From: Microbulbifer sp. GL-2
GTDB taxonomy: Bacteria; Pseudomonadota; Gammaproteobacteria; Pseudomonadales; Cellvibrionaceae
Assembly: GCF_007183175.1 (NCBI RefSeq)
Contig: NZ_AP019807.1
Location: 2,772,001 to 2,836,000, forward strand
Length of the DNA stretch: 64,000 bases
Direction of reading: 5' to 3'
Position 1 is the stretch's first letter. Each line of letters opens with the position of its first letter. Position numbers and translations under genes: made by a program. This document shows, in pieces, positions 44,426 to 52,772 of this stretch. The notes below the pieces were generated by a model. It saw only the letters and a program-made list of their open reading frames with translations. It was not told the origin of the DNA and did no database searches.

Positions 44426-45457
44426 ATGCAAAAGGAAACTTCCAACCCCCTCTCCATAGCCGTATTGGGCGGCGGCAGTTTCGGGACGGCGATTGCCAAT
44501 ATTGTGGCGGGCAATGGTCATGATACCCGCCAGTGGATGCGGGATTCGGAGAGCGCTGAAGCTTGCCGGGAAACACGTGAGAACAGTAAATACCTGCCCG
44601 GTGTCGCCCTGCATCCAGAGCTTTGTATCAGCAGTGACCTGCAGGAGGCCGTGCAGGGCTGCGATATTGTGTTTGTCGCTATTCCCAGTAAATCATTCCG
44701 TGAAGTGGTGCGCCGTGTGGCACCTTTGCTGAAGCCGGGTACCATGTTGATTTCCACAACCAAGGGAATTGAACACGATAATTTCCACCTGATGAGCGAT
44801 ATTCTGCGCGAGGAAACCAATGGCATGCGCGTGGGGGTACTGAGTGGGCCCAACTTTGCCAAGGAAATTGTTGCGGGCCACTATACTGCGACGGTGGTCG
44901 CCAGCGAAGATGAAACGCTGTGCAAGAGTATCCAGTCGGCCCTGCACTCGGAGACCTTCCGGGTTTATTCCAGTAATGACGTTTTTGGAGTGGAGCTGGC
45001 CGGCGCCCTGAAAAATATTTACGCGATAGTAACCGGTATGGCTGCGGCCCTGGATCGTGGGCAAAACACGATCAGTTTATTGATTACCCGCTCCCTGGCC
45101 GAAATGATGCGTTTTGCCGAGGCCATGGGTGCAGATCCCATGACATTTATCGGTCTCGCCGGTGTTGGAGACCTGATTCTGACCTGCTCCTCAGACCTGA
45201 GCCGCAATTACCGGGTGGGTTATTTGGTGGGTAAAGGCAAACCGTTGGATCGTGCTGTCGCAGAAATCGGTCAAGTGGCCGAGGGTGTGAATACTGTTCG
45301 ACTGATAAAACAGAAAGCCGACGAAATGGGCGTCTACATGCCCTTGGTTTCCGCGATTCACGCCATATTATTTGAAGAGCGGCCGATTCCAGAGGTAATT
45401 CGCAATTTAATGTCGGGCGCGCAAACATTTGATGTGGCCTACTCGGCCAAGCCTTGA
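44426..45457 (+). CDS. gpsA: Glycerol-3-phosphate dehydrogenase [NAD(P)+]
   Basis: Makes sn-glycerol-3-phosphate from DHAP for phospholipids. 343 residues from ATG 44426 (MQKETSNPLSIAVLGGGSFGTA); the longer frame to 44306 crosses a terminator. NAD site GGGSFGTAIA, SGPNFAKEIVAG, catalytic Lys in GALKNIYAIVTGM, and LTCSSDLSRNYRVG. Twelve bases before a DUF4389 gene and probably co-transcribed with it and sixA. Confidence 0.96.
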   Translation: MQKETSNPLSIAVLGGGSFGTAIANIVAGNGHDTRQWMRDSESAEACRETRENSKYLPGVALHPELCISSDLQEAVQGCDIVFVAIPSKSFREVVRRVAPLLKPGTMLISTTKGIEHDNFHLMSDILREETNGMRVGVLSGPNFAKEIVAGHYTATVVASEDETLCKSIQSALHSETFRVYSSNDVFGVELAGALKNIYAIVTGMAAALDRGQNTISLLITRSLAEMMRFAEAMGADPMTFIGLAGVGDLILTCSSDLSRNYRVGYLVGKGKPLDRAVAEIGQVAEGVNTVRLIKQKADEMGVYMPLVSAIHAILFEERPIPEVIRNLMSGAQTFDVAYSAKP

Positions 45458-45469
45458 TGGAAGCCTCCT

Positions 45470-45997
45470 ATGAAAAATGATGAACTTAAACGCAACCTGA
45501 CTTCCGGTAACCAGTGGGTGCGATTGATCTACATGGTGCTGTTTGCCATCTGCTTACAGTTGGCTGGCTGGGTGTTGCTGGCTGTGGTAGTGCTGCAATT
45601 CCTGTTTTCGATTATTGGTGGCAAGTCCAATGATAACCTGCGTCGTTTCGGCGACCAGCTCGCCTCCTATATCTACCAGGCCGTGCAATTCCTGATTTAC
45701 AACTCCGACGAAAAGCCTTTCCCCTTTGCCGAGTGGCCAGAGTCAGACGTAGAAGATCTCTCCGGTTATGAAGGTGCCGAAGAAGTATCTGCGGAAGTGG
45801 TTTCAACTGAGGAAAAAGCGGCGTCGGTGAAAAAATCTGAGTCAAAAAAGGAAGAGGTTGAGGATGCCATAATCCTCGGTAGTGATGAGCCGTCCGATGA
45901 CAACAAGCCCGAGTTGGTCGAGGAGAGTGCAGATGAGACTGCGGCTTCTTTTACCGATAAAAAGCCCGAATCCGACGAACGCAATGATAAAAATTAG
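45470..45997 (+). CDS. DUF4389 membrane protein
   Basis: 175 residues. DUF4389 core: RLIYMVLFAICLQLAGWVLLAVVVLQFLFSIIGG (one or two helices, residues 18-48) then LRRFGDQLASYIYQAVQFLIYNSDEKPFPFAEWP. The rest (about 90-175) is a highly acidic, Glu/Ser/Lys-rich tail likely to be disordered. Function unknown. Twelve bases after gpsA. Confidence 0.85.
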   Translation: MKNDELKRNLTSGNQWVRLIYMVLFAICLQLAGWVLLAVVVLQFLFSIIGGKSNDNLRRFGDQLASYIYQAVQFLIYNSDEKPFPFAEWPESDVEDLSGYEGAEEVSAEVVSTEEKAASVKKSESKKEEVEDAIILGSDEPSDDNKPELVEESADETAASFTDKKPESDERNDKN

Positions 45998-46029
45998 CTG
46001 ATCGGGCAATTCCGGTTGAGGCAGCACTG

Positions 46030-46482
46030 ATGCAATTGTTTATCCTGCGCCACGGTAAGGCTGAGCCCATGCTCGGCAACGACGCGGCCCGCGCCCTCAC
46101 AGAGCGTGGGCGCAGACAGGTGGCGCAGGTATGCAGAAAGCGTTCGAAAGAGTTGTCGGCTGTGCGTGCCATATGGGCCAGCCCCTTTGTGCGCACCCAA
46201 CAAACAGCCGATATTGTCTCTGCTCACCTGGGCCTGCCCATAGTGACCGAACCGTTGTTAATCGGGGACAGTGACCCCCAGCAATTACTTGATCTTCTGC
46301 AGCAGCAGGATAACTTCCCCATTTTGCTGGTAAGTCACCAGCCACTGGTAGGCAGTCTGCTGAATGGACTGTGCGGTAGTGGTAATGCGCACCCTATGGG
46401 CACTTCGAGCCTTGCCTGTGTCAGTTCTGAAGTTTGGGCCAAGGGCTGCGCGGATCTGGACTGGCTGCAGCACCCCGAGTAA
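46030..46482 (+). CDS. sixA: Phosphohistidine phosphatase SixA
   Basis: Removes phosphate from histidine of phosphotransfer domains or PTS proteins. 150 residues, histidine phosphatase fold: RHG in LFILRHGKAEP, second Arg in ALTERGRRQV, WASPFVRTQQTA and the second His in LLVSHQPLVG. Thirty-two bases after the DUF4389 gene; gpsA-DUF4389-sixA form one unit, an order seen in other gammaproteobacteria. Confidence 0.93.
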   Translation: MQLFILRHGKAEPMLGNDAARALTERGRRQVAQVCRKRSKELSAVRAIWASPFVRTQQTADIVSAHLGLPIVTEPLLIGDSDPQQLLDLLQQQDNFPILLVSHQPLVGSLLNGLCGSGNAHPMGTSSLACVSSEVWAKGCADLDWLQHPE

Positions 46483-46621
46483 TCAATCTTGACTTCTTCG
46501 CCACCTCTACACCTCCTCTAAAAAAATTATTGCACCTAAATCACTACCCCTCTGGTGACAAGCGTCATTGCCGGAGGCCCTGAGCGGTTGCACCATCTCT
46601 CACTGCTATAAAAGTTATTCA

Positions 46622-47506
46622 ATGGAATTGCCGACCATGAAGCAAAGTGACCCCAACGAGATTGTTCTCGAATTTGACAGTAAAAGCATTGCCGCGCGGC
46701 AGTGGGGGGATGCCTCTGGTGAGCCGGTACTGGCCTTGCACGGTTGGTTGGATAACTGTGCCAGTTTCGATCGTCTGGCGCCGCTGCTTGAAGGTATTAA
46801 TCTGGTTGCCCTGGATATGGCGGGCCACGGCCGCAGTTACCACCGTTCTTCTCATGCGAATTACAATATTTGGGAGGAGGCGGAGGATATTATCGGTGTT
46901 TCGGAAGCTCTGGGTTGGCGGAATTTCTCCCTGCTCGCGCATTCCCGAGGTGCTATTGCGAGTGTGATTACCGCCGGCGCTTTCCCTAACAGGGTGAAAC
47001 GTCTAGCACTGATTGATGGCCTGGTACCTCCGGCCACAAAGGACGCAGACTCCCCGGATATTCTCGCCAAGGCCATAGCTCAGCGCGCTCGTTACAGGTA
47101 TCGCAAGGCAAAGATATATCCCACTTTTGAAGGGGCCGTAGAGGCCCGTATGAACGGTCTCTTTCCCCTGTCTGAATGGGCTGCGCGGGTATTAACCGAG
47201 CGGGGTACCAATCCGGCAGAGGGGGGCTTTACCTGGAGCAATGACCCGCAACTGATGGCAGCCTCCACCGCCAAACTCAATGAGGTGCAGATCCGGGCTT
47301 TTCTGTCGCGCCTCAACATGCCAGTGCGACTGGTTCTGGCAGAGGGGGGAATTACCAACATGATTAAGAAGCTGCGCCCAATCCTGGCGGGATTTGAAAA
47401 TATTGAAGTGCGGGAAATGCCGGGAGGTCACCATTTGCACATGGAGGACGGGGCCGAGGGAATTGCGGAGTGGTTTGGCCCTTTCCTGCGCGGTGAGGCC
47501 TGCTAG
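46622..47506 (+). CDS. Alpha/beta hydrolase
   Basis: 294 residues from ATG 46622 (MELPTMKQ) or 289 from 46637; no clear ribosome site decides. Oxyanion HGW in ALHGWLDNCASFD, nucleophile Ser in LLAHSRGAIASVI (G replaced by A before H-S), acid probably Asp in LIDGLVPP or the later LAEGG, and His in PGGHHLHMEDG. Cytosolic esterase or related enzyme of the type near serine hydrolase-like protein SERHL; substrate unknown. It converges with the isomerase gene, overlapping it by four bases. Confidence 0.86.
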   Translation: MELPTMKQSDPNEIVLEFDSKSIAARQWGDASGEPVLALHGWLDNCASFDRLAPLLEGINLVALDMAGHGRSYHRSSHANYNIWEEAEDIIGVSEALGWRNFSLLAHSRGAIASVITAGAFPNRVKRLALIDGLVPPATKDADSPDILAKAIAQRARYRYRKAKIYPTFEGAVEARMNGLFPLSEWAARVLTERGTNPAEGGFTWSNDPQLMAASTAKLNEVQIRAFLSRLNMPVRLVLAEGGITNMIKKLRPILAGFENIEVREMPGGHHLHMEDGAEGIAEWFGPFLRGEAC

Positions 47507-47847
47507 AAGGGCACTCGCTTGGAGTAGCAGCTGGCGTCCATTTCCCGTACCTCTACCGAGACAGCGGGTACGCCGTCGGCAAACTGGCATAGGCAGTTGA
47601 ATACCGCCGAACTTAGCGCTTCCCGCTCCCTGGAACTGCGGCCTTCCAGCAAGCGGATTTCAGCGTGGATAAAGCTGCTGCCTTTGTCGCCGGCAATAAA
47701 CTGTTCGTAGGCTTTGGCCCGGGTCTTAATGTTGTGCGAGGCGAACAGCCCGGAGCGGTTCATCGCTTCCTGCGCCGAGCTGACCAGCGCTGCAACGGAG
47801 ATCCTGTCTTCCAGGTTTTTTGCATACTCTATGATCAGGTGAGGCAT
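47503..47847 (-). CDS. 5-carboxymethyl-2-hydroxymuconate isomerase-family protein
   Basis: 114 residues, single CHMI domain of the tautomerase superfamily with catalytic Pro1 after Met removal (MPHLIIEYAKNLED), FIHAEIRLLEGRS and a C-terminal VEVREMDASCYSK. In homoprotocatechuate breakdown the enzyme isomerises CHM, but no hpa genes lie nearby, so it may act on another unsaturated keto acid. 62 bases downstream of nothing on its strand except folE, which lies before it (starts at 48452), so the two could share a transcript. Confidence 0.88.
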   Translation of the reverse strand: MPHLIIEYAKNLEDRISVAALVSSAQEAMNRSGLFASHNIKTRAKAYEQFIAGDKGSSFIHAEIRLLEGRSSREREALSSAVFNCLCQFADGVPAVSVEVREMDASCYSKRVPF

Positions 47848-47909
47848 GGCAATTCACTCCTTGAACATTGGCGGCCCTGGGGCCGCACTGTACTGGTGAG
47901 GAGCCCCTG

Positions 47910-48452
47910 TTACTGGCGAAGCAGGGAAAGGAACTCGTTGCGCGTGGCCTGGTTGCTGCGGAAGGTGCCGAGCATGGCCGAAGTCTTCATCACTGAGTTT
48001 TGCTTTTCCACGCCGCGCATCATCATACACATGTGTTTGGCTTCAATGATAACGCCTACCCCAGCGGCTCCAGTGACGTTTAGCAAGGTCTCGGCGATCT
48101 CGACAGTGAGCTGCTCCTGGATCTGCAGGCGGCGCGCAAACATATCGACAATGCGCGCTACCTTGGACAGGCCAACAACCTTGCCATTGGGAATATAGGC
48201 TACATGGGCGCGGCCGATAAATGGCAGCAGGTGATGCTCGCACAGGGAGTAGAGTTCGATATCCTTAACCAGGACCATCTCGCTGCAGTCGGAGGGGAAG
48301 AGCGCATCGTTGACCACGTCTTCCACGGTCTGCCTGTAACCGCGTGTCAGGTATTCCATGGCTTTGGCGGCGCGCTCAGGGGTATCTTTGAGTCCTGGGC
48401 GTTGCGGATCTTCGCCGATTGCTTCAATAATTCGCGCGTAGTGTTCGTTCAT
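47910..48452 (-). CDS. folE: GTP cyclohydrolase I
   Basis: First step of tetrahydrofolate synthesis: GTP to dihydroneopterin triphosphate. 180 residues, full length. Zinc ligands and active site in SLCEHHLLPFIGRAHVAYIP and in MCMMMRGVEKQNS; GLSKVARIVDMFARRLQIQEQLT is the classic signature. No zinc-independent sign (all Cys/His present). Cytosolic. Confidence 0.96.
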   Translation of the reverse strand: MNEHYARIIEAIGEDPQRPGLKDTPERAAKAMEYLTRGYRQTVEDVVNDALFPSDCSEMVLVKDIELYSLCEHHLLPFIGRAHVAYIPNGKVVGLSKVARIVDMFARRLQIQEQLTVEIAETLLNVTGAAGVGVIIEAKHMCMMMRGVEKQNSVMKTSAMLGTFRSNQATRNEFLSLLRQ

Positions 48453-48570
48453 GCTGCTCTTTCCAACATCTCAGCCCGAAGGGCGGGTGCGCTACCCTAA
48501 GCGTTTGTAACCCGAGAGTAAAGATCCGCGCGGACCCTAATGAGATCCATAGTACTTAAGGATAGATTCG

Positions 48571-49494
48571 ATGATAGAAAGGCGTGAATCCAGCCTGCAC
48601 GAGCTGACCACGGTTTTGGACTACATTCGCTGGGGAACCAGCCGGTTCCACGAGGCTGGCCTCTGGTACGGCCATGGCACCGACAATGCCTGGGACGAGG
48701 CGGTACTGCTTGTTACCCATGCGCTGCACCTGCCGCCCTACAGCAAGCCTGAGATATTACAGGCCCGCCTGACCATGGAGGAGCGTCGCGACGTACTCAC
48801 CTTACTGGAGCGGCGGTTTACCGAGCGGGTACCGGCTGCCTACCTGACCAATGAGGCGCATTTCTGCGATATGACATTCTATGTGGATGATCGGGTACTG
48901 GTCCCCCGATCACCTATTGGAGAAATGATTCGTCATAATTTCCAGCCCTGGCTCAATGTGGAGCCCCTGGCGATCCTGGACCTGTGTTGCGGCAGTGGTT
49001 GTATCGGTATTGCCTGCGCCGAGGCCTTTCCCGAGGCACGCGTGGACCTCAGTGATATCTCCGAGGGTGCCATTGAAGTGGCGCAAATCAATATCAACCG
49101 CCACGACCTCAATGAGCGGGTGCGCGCGGTACAGTCGGATCTCTTCGCTGGACTCCAGGGGTTTAGCTATGAGCTGATTGTCTGCAACCCACCTTATGTG
49201 GATGCCCGTGATTTAGCAGAGATGCCTGAAGAGTACCGGGCTGAGCCCGATATTGCCCTGGGCTCGGGGGATGATGGTCTCGACTTTACCCGCCGTCTGC
49301 TGTGTGAAGCTGCCAATCACCTGCAACCGGAAGGTCTGCTAATTTGTGAAGTGGGTAATAGCTGGGAAGCGCTGGAGCAAGCCTTCCCGGAAGTACCTTT
49401 TATGTGGCCTGAGTTTGAAGATGGAGGCCACGGAGTCTTCGTCATCAGCCGCGAAGAGTTGCTCGCTTACCAACCTTACTTTGAAAAAGAGTAA
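48571..49494 (+). CDS. prmB: Ribosomal protein uL3 glutamine methyltransferase
   Basis: Methylates the side-chain amide of a Gln in ribosomal protein L3. 307 residues. N-terminal helical part (DYIRWGTSRFHEAGLWYGHGTDNAWDEA, typical of PrmB rather than PrmC), SAM site LDLCCGSGCIGIA near 131 and catalytic NPPYVD near 206. Precedes aroC on the same strand, the usual prmB-aroC order in gammaproteobacteria. Confidence 0.95.
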   Translation: MIERRESSLHELTTVLDYIRWGTSRFHEAGLWYGHGTDNAWDEAVLLVTHALHLPPYSKPEILQARLTMEERRDVLTLLERRFTERVPAAYLTNEAHFCDMTFYVDDRVLVPRSPIGEMIRHNFQPWLNVEPLAILDLCCGSGCIGIACAEAFPEARVDLSDISEGAIEVAQININRHDLNERVRAVQSDLFAGLQGFSYELIVCNPPYVDARDLAEMPEEYRAEPDIALGSGDDGLDFTRRLLCEAANHLQPEGLLICEVGNSWEALEQAFPEVPFMWPEFEDGGHGVFVISREELLAYQPYFEKE

Positions 49495-49668
49495 TTTCTT
49501 TTGCTAACCCGGCAATCTACATTGCCGGGATAACCAACGAAGCCGGATGCGTGGAGCAATTGTGCTTTTTGCCTATGTTGACGCGTCTGGGCATGTGGTT
49601 ACTTTATAATATGCGGCTTCCTTGAGGCCGATCTCTGTTCAACTACCTATTAGCTGGAAACGTCGTAT

Positions 49669-50745
49669 ATGTCGGGCAATACCTTTGGCAAGTTGTTTTG
49701 CGTCACTACTTTTGGCGAAAGCCATGGCCCCGCCCTGGGCTGTATCGTTGATGGTTGCCCCCCTGGGCTGGAAATCAGTGAAGAGGAAATCCAGCTGGAG
49801 TTGGATCGCCGCAAGCCGGGTACCTCCCGCTATACCACCCAGCGCCGCGAACCGGATCAAGTAAAAATTCTCTCTGGCGTCTTCGAGGGGAAAACCACCG
49901 GCACGCCCATCGGCCTCCTGATAGAAAATACCGACCAGCGATCCAAGGACTACGGCAATATAGCCGAGCAGGTCCGTCCGGCCCACGCCGATTATACCTA
50001 TTGGCAAAAGTACGGTATCCGCGACTATCGCGGCGGTGGCCGCTCGTCCGCGCGGGAAACCGCCATGCGGGTCGCTGCCGGGGCTATTGCGAAAAAATGG
50101 CTTAAGCAGAAATACGGCATCGAGGTGCGAGGTTATCTTTCTCAACTGGGACCGATCAAAACGCAAAAGTTGGATTGGGAGCAGGTCGAACAGAATCCAT
50201 TCTTTTGCCCGGATGCCGAGCGTGTGCCAGAAATGGAAACCTATATGCAGGAGCTGATTAAGGAGGGAAACTCTATCGGCGCCCGAATTTCAGTACACGC
50301 CAGGGGCGTTCCCGCAGGTCTAGGTGAGCCGATTTTTGATCGCCTTGATGCAGACCTGGCTCATGGTCTGATGAGTATCAACGCAGTAAAAGGGGTGGAA
50401 ATTGGAGCGGGTTTTGGCTGCGTAGAGCAGAAGGGCACCGAGCACCGAGATGAAATTACCCCGGAAGACGGCTTCCTTTCGAATAATGCTGGTGGTGTGC
50501 TGGGAGGTATTTCCAGTGGGCAGGACATTATTGCCCATATCGCCCTTAAACCGACTTCCAGCTTGCGTATTCCCGGCCGCAGTGTTGACCGCTCCGGCAA
50601 TGCCATCGAAGTAGTCACAAAGGGACGTCACGACCCCTGTGTTGGTATTCGAGCAACACCCATCGCCGAAGCGATGATGGCCTTGGTTCTGATCGATCAC
50701 GCACTGCGCCACCGCGCACAGAATGGTGATGTAACACCAGGATAA
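49669..50745 (+). CDS. aroC: Chorismate synthase
   Basis: Last step of the shikimate pathway: EPSP to chorismate, needing reduced FMN. 358 residues with all three signatures: GESHGPALGCIVDGCPPG (residue 16 on), RPAHADYTYWQKYGIRDYRGGGRSSARET (near 103), and RHDPCVGIRATPIAEAM (near 322). It is the last core gene before the integron, with 60 bases to the integrase stop. Confidence 0.97.
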   Translation: MSGNTFGKLFCVTTFGESHGPALGCIVDGCPPGLEISEEEIQLELDRRKPGTSRYTTQRREPDQVKILSGVFEGKTTGTPIGLLIENTDQRSKDYGNIAEQVRPAHADYTYWQKYGIRDYRGGGRSSARETAMRVAAGAIAKKWLKQKYGIEVRGYLSQLGPIKTQKLDWEQVEQNPFFCPDAERVPEMETYMQELIKEGNSIGARISVHARGVPAGLGEPIFDRLDADLAHGLMSINAVKGVEIGAGFGCVEQKGTEHRDEITPEDGFLSNNAGGVLGGISSGQDIIAHIALKPTSSLRIPGRSVDRSGNAIEVVTKGRHDPCVGIRATPIAEAMMALVLIDHALRHRAQNGDVTPG

Positions 50746-50804
50746 TTGGATCGGCCTTTTTCTATAGCGATACCGGTGACAGCCGGTATCCGGTCTCCTC
50801 GCTG

Positions 50805-51863
50805 CTAAGATGAGGCCAATAAGCTAAGCGCCTGAACTTCCTCTATCTTGCTCCCAACAAAATAGTTAGCTCCAGCCTCCTCAATTTTATGAAAATTGCG
50901 CAGGCGATCTGAGGGACTTAAAACGCCTTTATCTCCCCGGTTTACGACATGGGTGTAAATTTCAGTAGTGCTCACATCCGAATGACCTAGCAGCTCCTGA
51001 ATCGTACGCAAGTGAGTGGCAAAACTATGGCGAAATGCATGGCAGCGAGCTGGTTTGTTAATTCCTGCCTTTCTTACAGCGCTATTTACCTGGCGCGTCA
51101 AAGTAGATGAATGCATATGGTGTCTTCGGTATATGCCTGAGCGTGGGCATTTGCTGATAGCGTTGGCGGGAAACAAATATTGCCAAGCGAGCTGTTTGGC
51201 CGCATTGGGGTATTTGCGGTCGAGAGCATCTGGTAAATAAACCGAGCCATAACCGGCCAGTAAATCCTGCTGGTGAAGAAGAGATACGTGCTTAATTTGA
51301 CGTTGTATATCTTCAACCATCCCTTTGGGGAGAAGGGTAGTGCGATCTTTATTTCCCTTTCCTCCACGGACAAAAATGTTGTTGCTACCAAAGTCTACAT
51401 CCTTTATTCGGAGAGATAGCAGTTCGGCACTACGAAGTCCTGAGCCATACATCAACTCAACTTGTAATCTGAAAACTCCCTGTAAATGACCAAGAACCGC
51501 GAAGACTTCTTCACGGCCATAAACAATAGGTAGCCGCCGGTGCTTCTTGGCAAGCTTAAAATCCAAATCTGGGATTTCTCTGCCTAAGAACTGCTTGTAG
51601 AGATAAGCAACGGCATTCAATGCTACTCTTTGTGTATTCGTTGCGCAGAGCCCCTGAACTGAAAGGTGGGTAAGGAACGCCTCAACTTCAGCCGCCCCCA
51701 TATCAGCAGGGTGCTTCAATCGATGAAAGTGAATGAATCGCTTTATCCAATGGGTGTATGTTTGCTCTGTTCGGTACGACAGTCCCTGTTTGCGAATATG
51801 TAGACGCAAAGTATCCATAAAACGCTCGGGTTTAGGGGGTAACTTAGGGCGAATATCATCCAT
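50805..51863 (-). CDS. intI: Integron integrase with a seven-residue internal gap
   Basis: Site-specific tyrosine recombinase for attI and attC. 352 residues. The IntI-specific insert is present (YLPDALDRKYPNAAKQLAWQYLFPA; SGIYRRHH), so this is IntI, not XerC. Catalytic Arg in GSGLRSAE, Lys in GKGNKDR, His275/Arg278 in CHAFRHSF, His294 in LLGHSD and Tyr303 in IYTHV. The Arg278-His294 spacing is 16, against 23 in IntI1 (Arg280-His303): the LxxGxDI part between THL and RTIQELL is missing, an in-frame loss of 21 bases at 51008/51009. About 30 extra residues follow SPSDRL. AGAGAG precedes the ATG; a LexA box is 16 bases upstream. Activity is in doubt. Confidence 0.93.
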   Translation of the reverse strand: MDDIRPKLPPKPERFMDTLRLHIRKQGLSYRTEQTYTHWIKRFIHFHRLKHPADMGAAEVEAFLTHLSVQGLCATNTQRVALNAVAYLYKQFLGREIPDLDFKLAKKHRRLPIVYGREEVFAVLGHLQGVFRLQVELMYGSGLRSAELLSLRIKDVDFGSNNIFVRGGKGNKDRTTLLPKGMVEDIQRQIKHVSLLHQQDLLAGYGSVYLPDALDRKYPNAAKQLAWQYLFPANAISKCPRSGIYRRHHMHSSTLTRQVNSAVRKAGINKPARCHAFRHSFATHLRTIQELLGHSDVSTTEIYTHVVNRGDKGVLSPSDRLRNFHKIEEAGANYFVGSKIEEVQALSLLASS

Positions 51864-51878
51864 GACGCTCTCTTTTTA

Positions 51879-51894
51879 CTGTTTTTATATACAG
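51879..51894 (-). promoter_or_regulatory. LexA box upstream of intI
   Basis: CTG-TTTTTATATA-CAG matches the LexA consensus CTG-N10-CAG with an AT-rich centre. It lies 16-31 bases before the integrase ATG, where it would cover the promoter. SOS control of integron integrases by LexA is well established in Vibrio cholerae and class 1 integrons. Confidence 0.85.
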
Positions 51895-52109
51895 TATTTG
51901 CTGTTTCCCTATATTGTCAATATCGAAGATCAAAAGCAAGTGCACATATCCCTACCAAGATGGGCGTTAACTTATTGATTTTCAATGATTTATACTTGTG
52001 ATCAAAAGGAGTAAAATATCAAAATATAATGCAGCTGCAATATATCCACTTGAGTGTTTTTATGCTGGCGTTGGTTAACTCTATGATTTATATATATTTT
52101 TTATGGATG

Positions 52110-52179
52110 AATGAGTTCTTGCACTAAGGATATGCTGTTAGGTGATATAATGCAGCTGCTTTTGAATACACTGTTATGT
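52110..52179 (+). other. attI site (core GTTATGT at 52173-52179)
   Basis: The first cassette begins at the T after G52173 in GTTATGT, the same core triplet seen at each attC right end. The preceding 60 bases, together with GTTAGGT at 52138, may hold the integrase binding sites. The gap 51895-52109 is AT-rich and must hold the array promoter Pc, which could not be fixed by eye. The left border given is approximate. Confidence 0.5.
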
Positions 52180-52751
52180 ACCACGGAAATATCATGCAAG
52201 TAGTTGAGCTTCACTCAATAGAGCCAGAGTCAAAAAATGTTAAAACACTTTGCGAAGTTTTCAGCTGGGGAAGGGAAGCTCTTGGTGAGTATCTATATCA
52301 TGCTGAAATAGATTCTAGAGGAGTAATAGAAGATGGTACTGGTGATTTAAATAAGGCAGAATATTTTGCTTCTGTTGAAGTTTCCTTTGAGACTGATGTA
52401 TTCGATGTAGCGCAAAGTACAATTACACAATCGCAGCGGCTTCAAATAATGCCATCTGTTGACGTGATTTGAAAAACCACTCCCACCGAACTATTCCAGA
52501 TCAATCTAGGGGCTGAAGAGTTTTTCATAAATGGTGGCAGCAATTATTGTTTTGTTCTGCGGGCTGTATCATGGTCAAAAACAGTAGTGTTTGTAAGGTA
52601 TTCAGTTGAAAATGGCCGAACAACTGAGATTCAAGTCACTGGAAAAGGCACAGAGCTTAAGCTTTCGGAATTATATGACACAGCTATAAAACTGATTGAG
52701 AAATACAAAACAATTCCAGAAAATAAATTTTCAGGCGCAATCCGTGAATAG
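52176..52751 (+). pseudogene. Cassette A gene, interrupted by an in-frame TGA
   Basis: One phase is open from ATG 52176 to TAG 52749 except for TGA at 52470-52472. Part one is 98 codons (MYHGNIMQVVELHSIEPESK... ending PSVDVI); part two, in the same phase, reads KTTPTELFQINLGAEEFFING... ending FSGAIRE, coding-like to the end and stopping 14 bases before the attC. Part two has no ATG or ribosome site of its own near its start, so a nonsense mutation of one 191-codon gene is the simplest reading. The 98-residue piece might still be made. No family recognised. Being first in the array it should be the best expressed cassette. Confidence 0.6.
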
Positions 52752-52772
52752 CATTAAAAAGTACATAACAAG

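Noticed and set aside
47503..47847. Part of a homoprotocatechuate degradation cluster
   Set aside because: No other hpa genes are in the window; the CHMI-family gene sits next to folE.
50805..51863. Phage or XerC-type integrase
   Set aside because: The IntI-specific insert (YLPDALDRKYPNA...WQYLFPA, SGIYRRHH) and the adjacent attC array mark it as an integron integrase.
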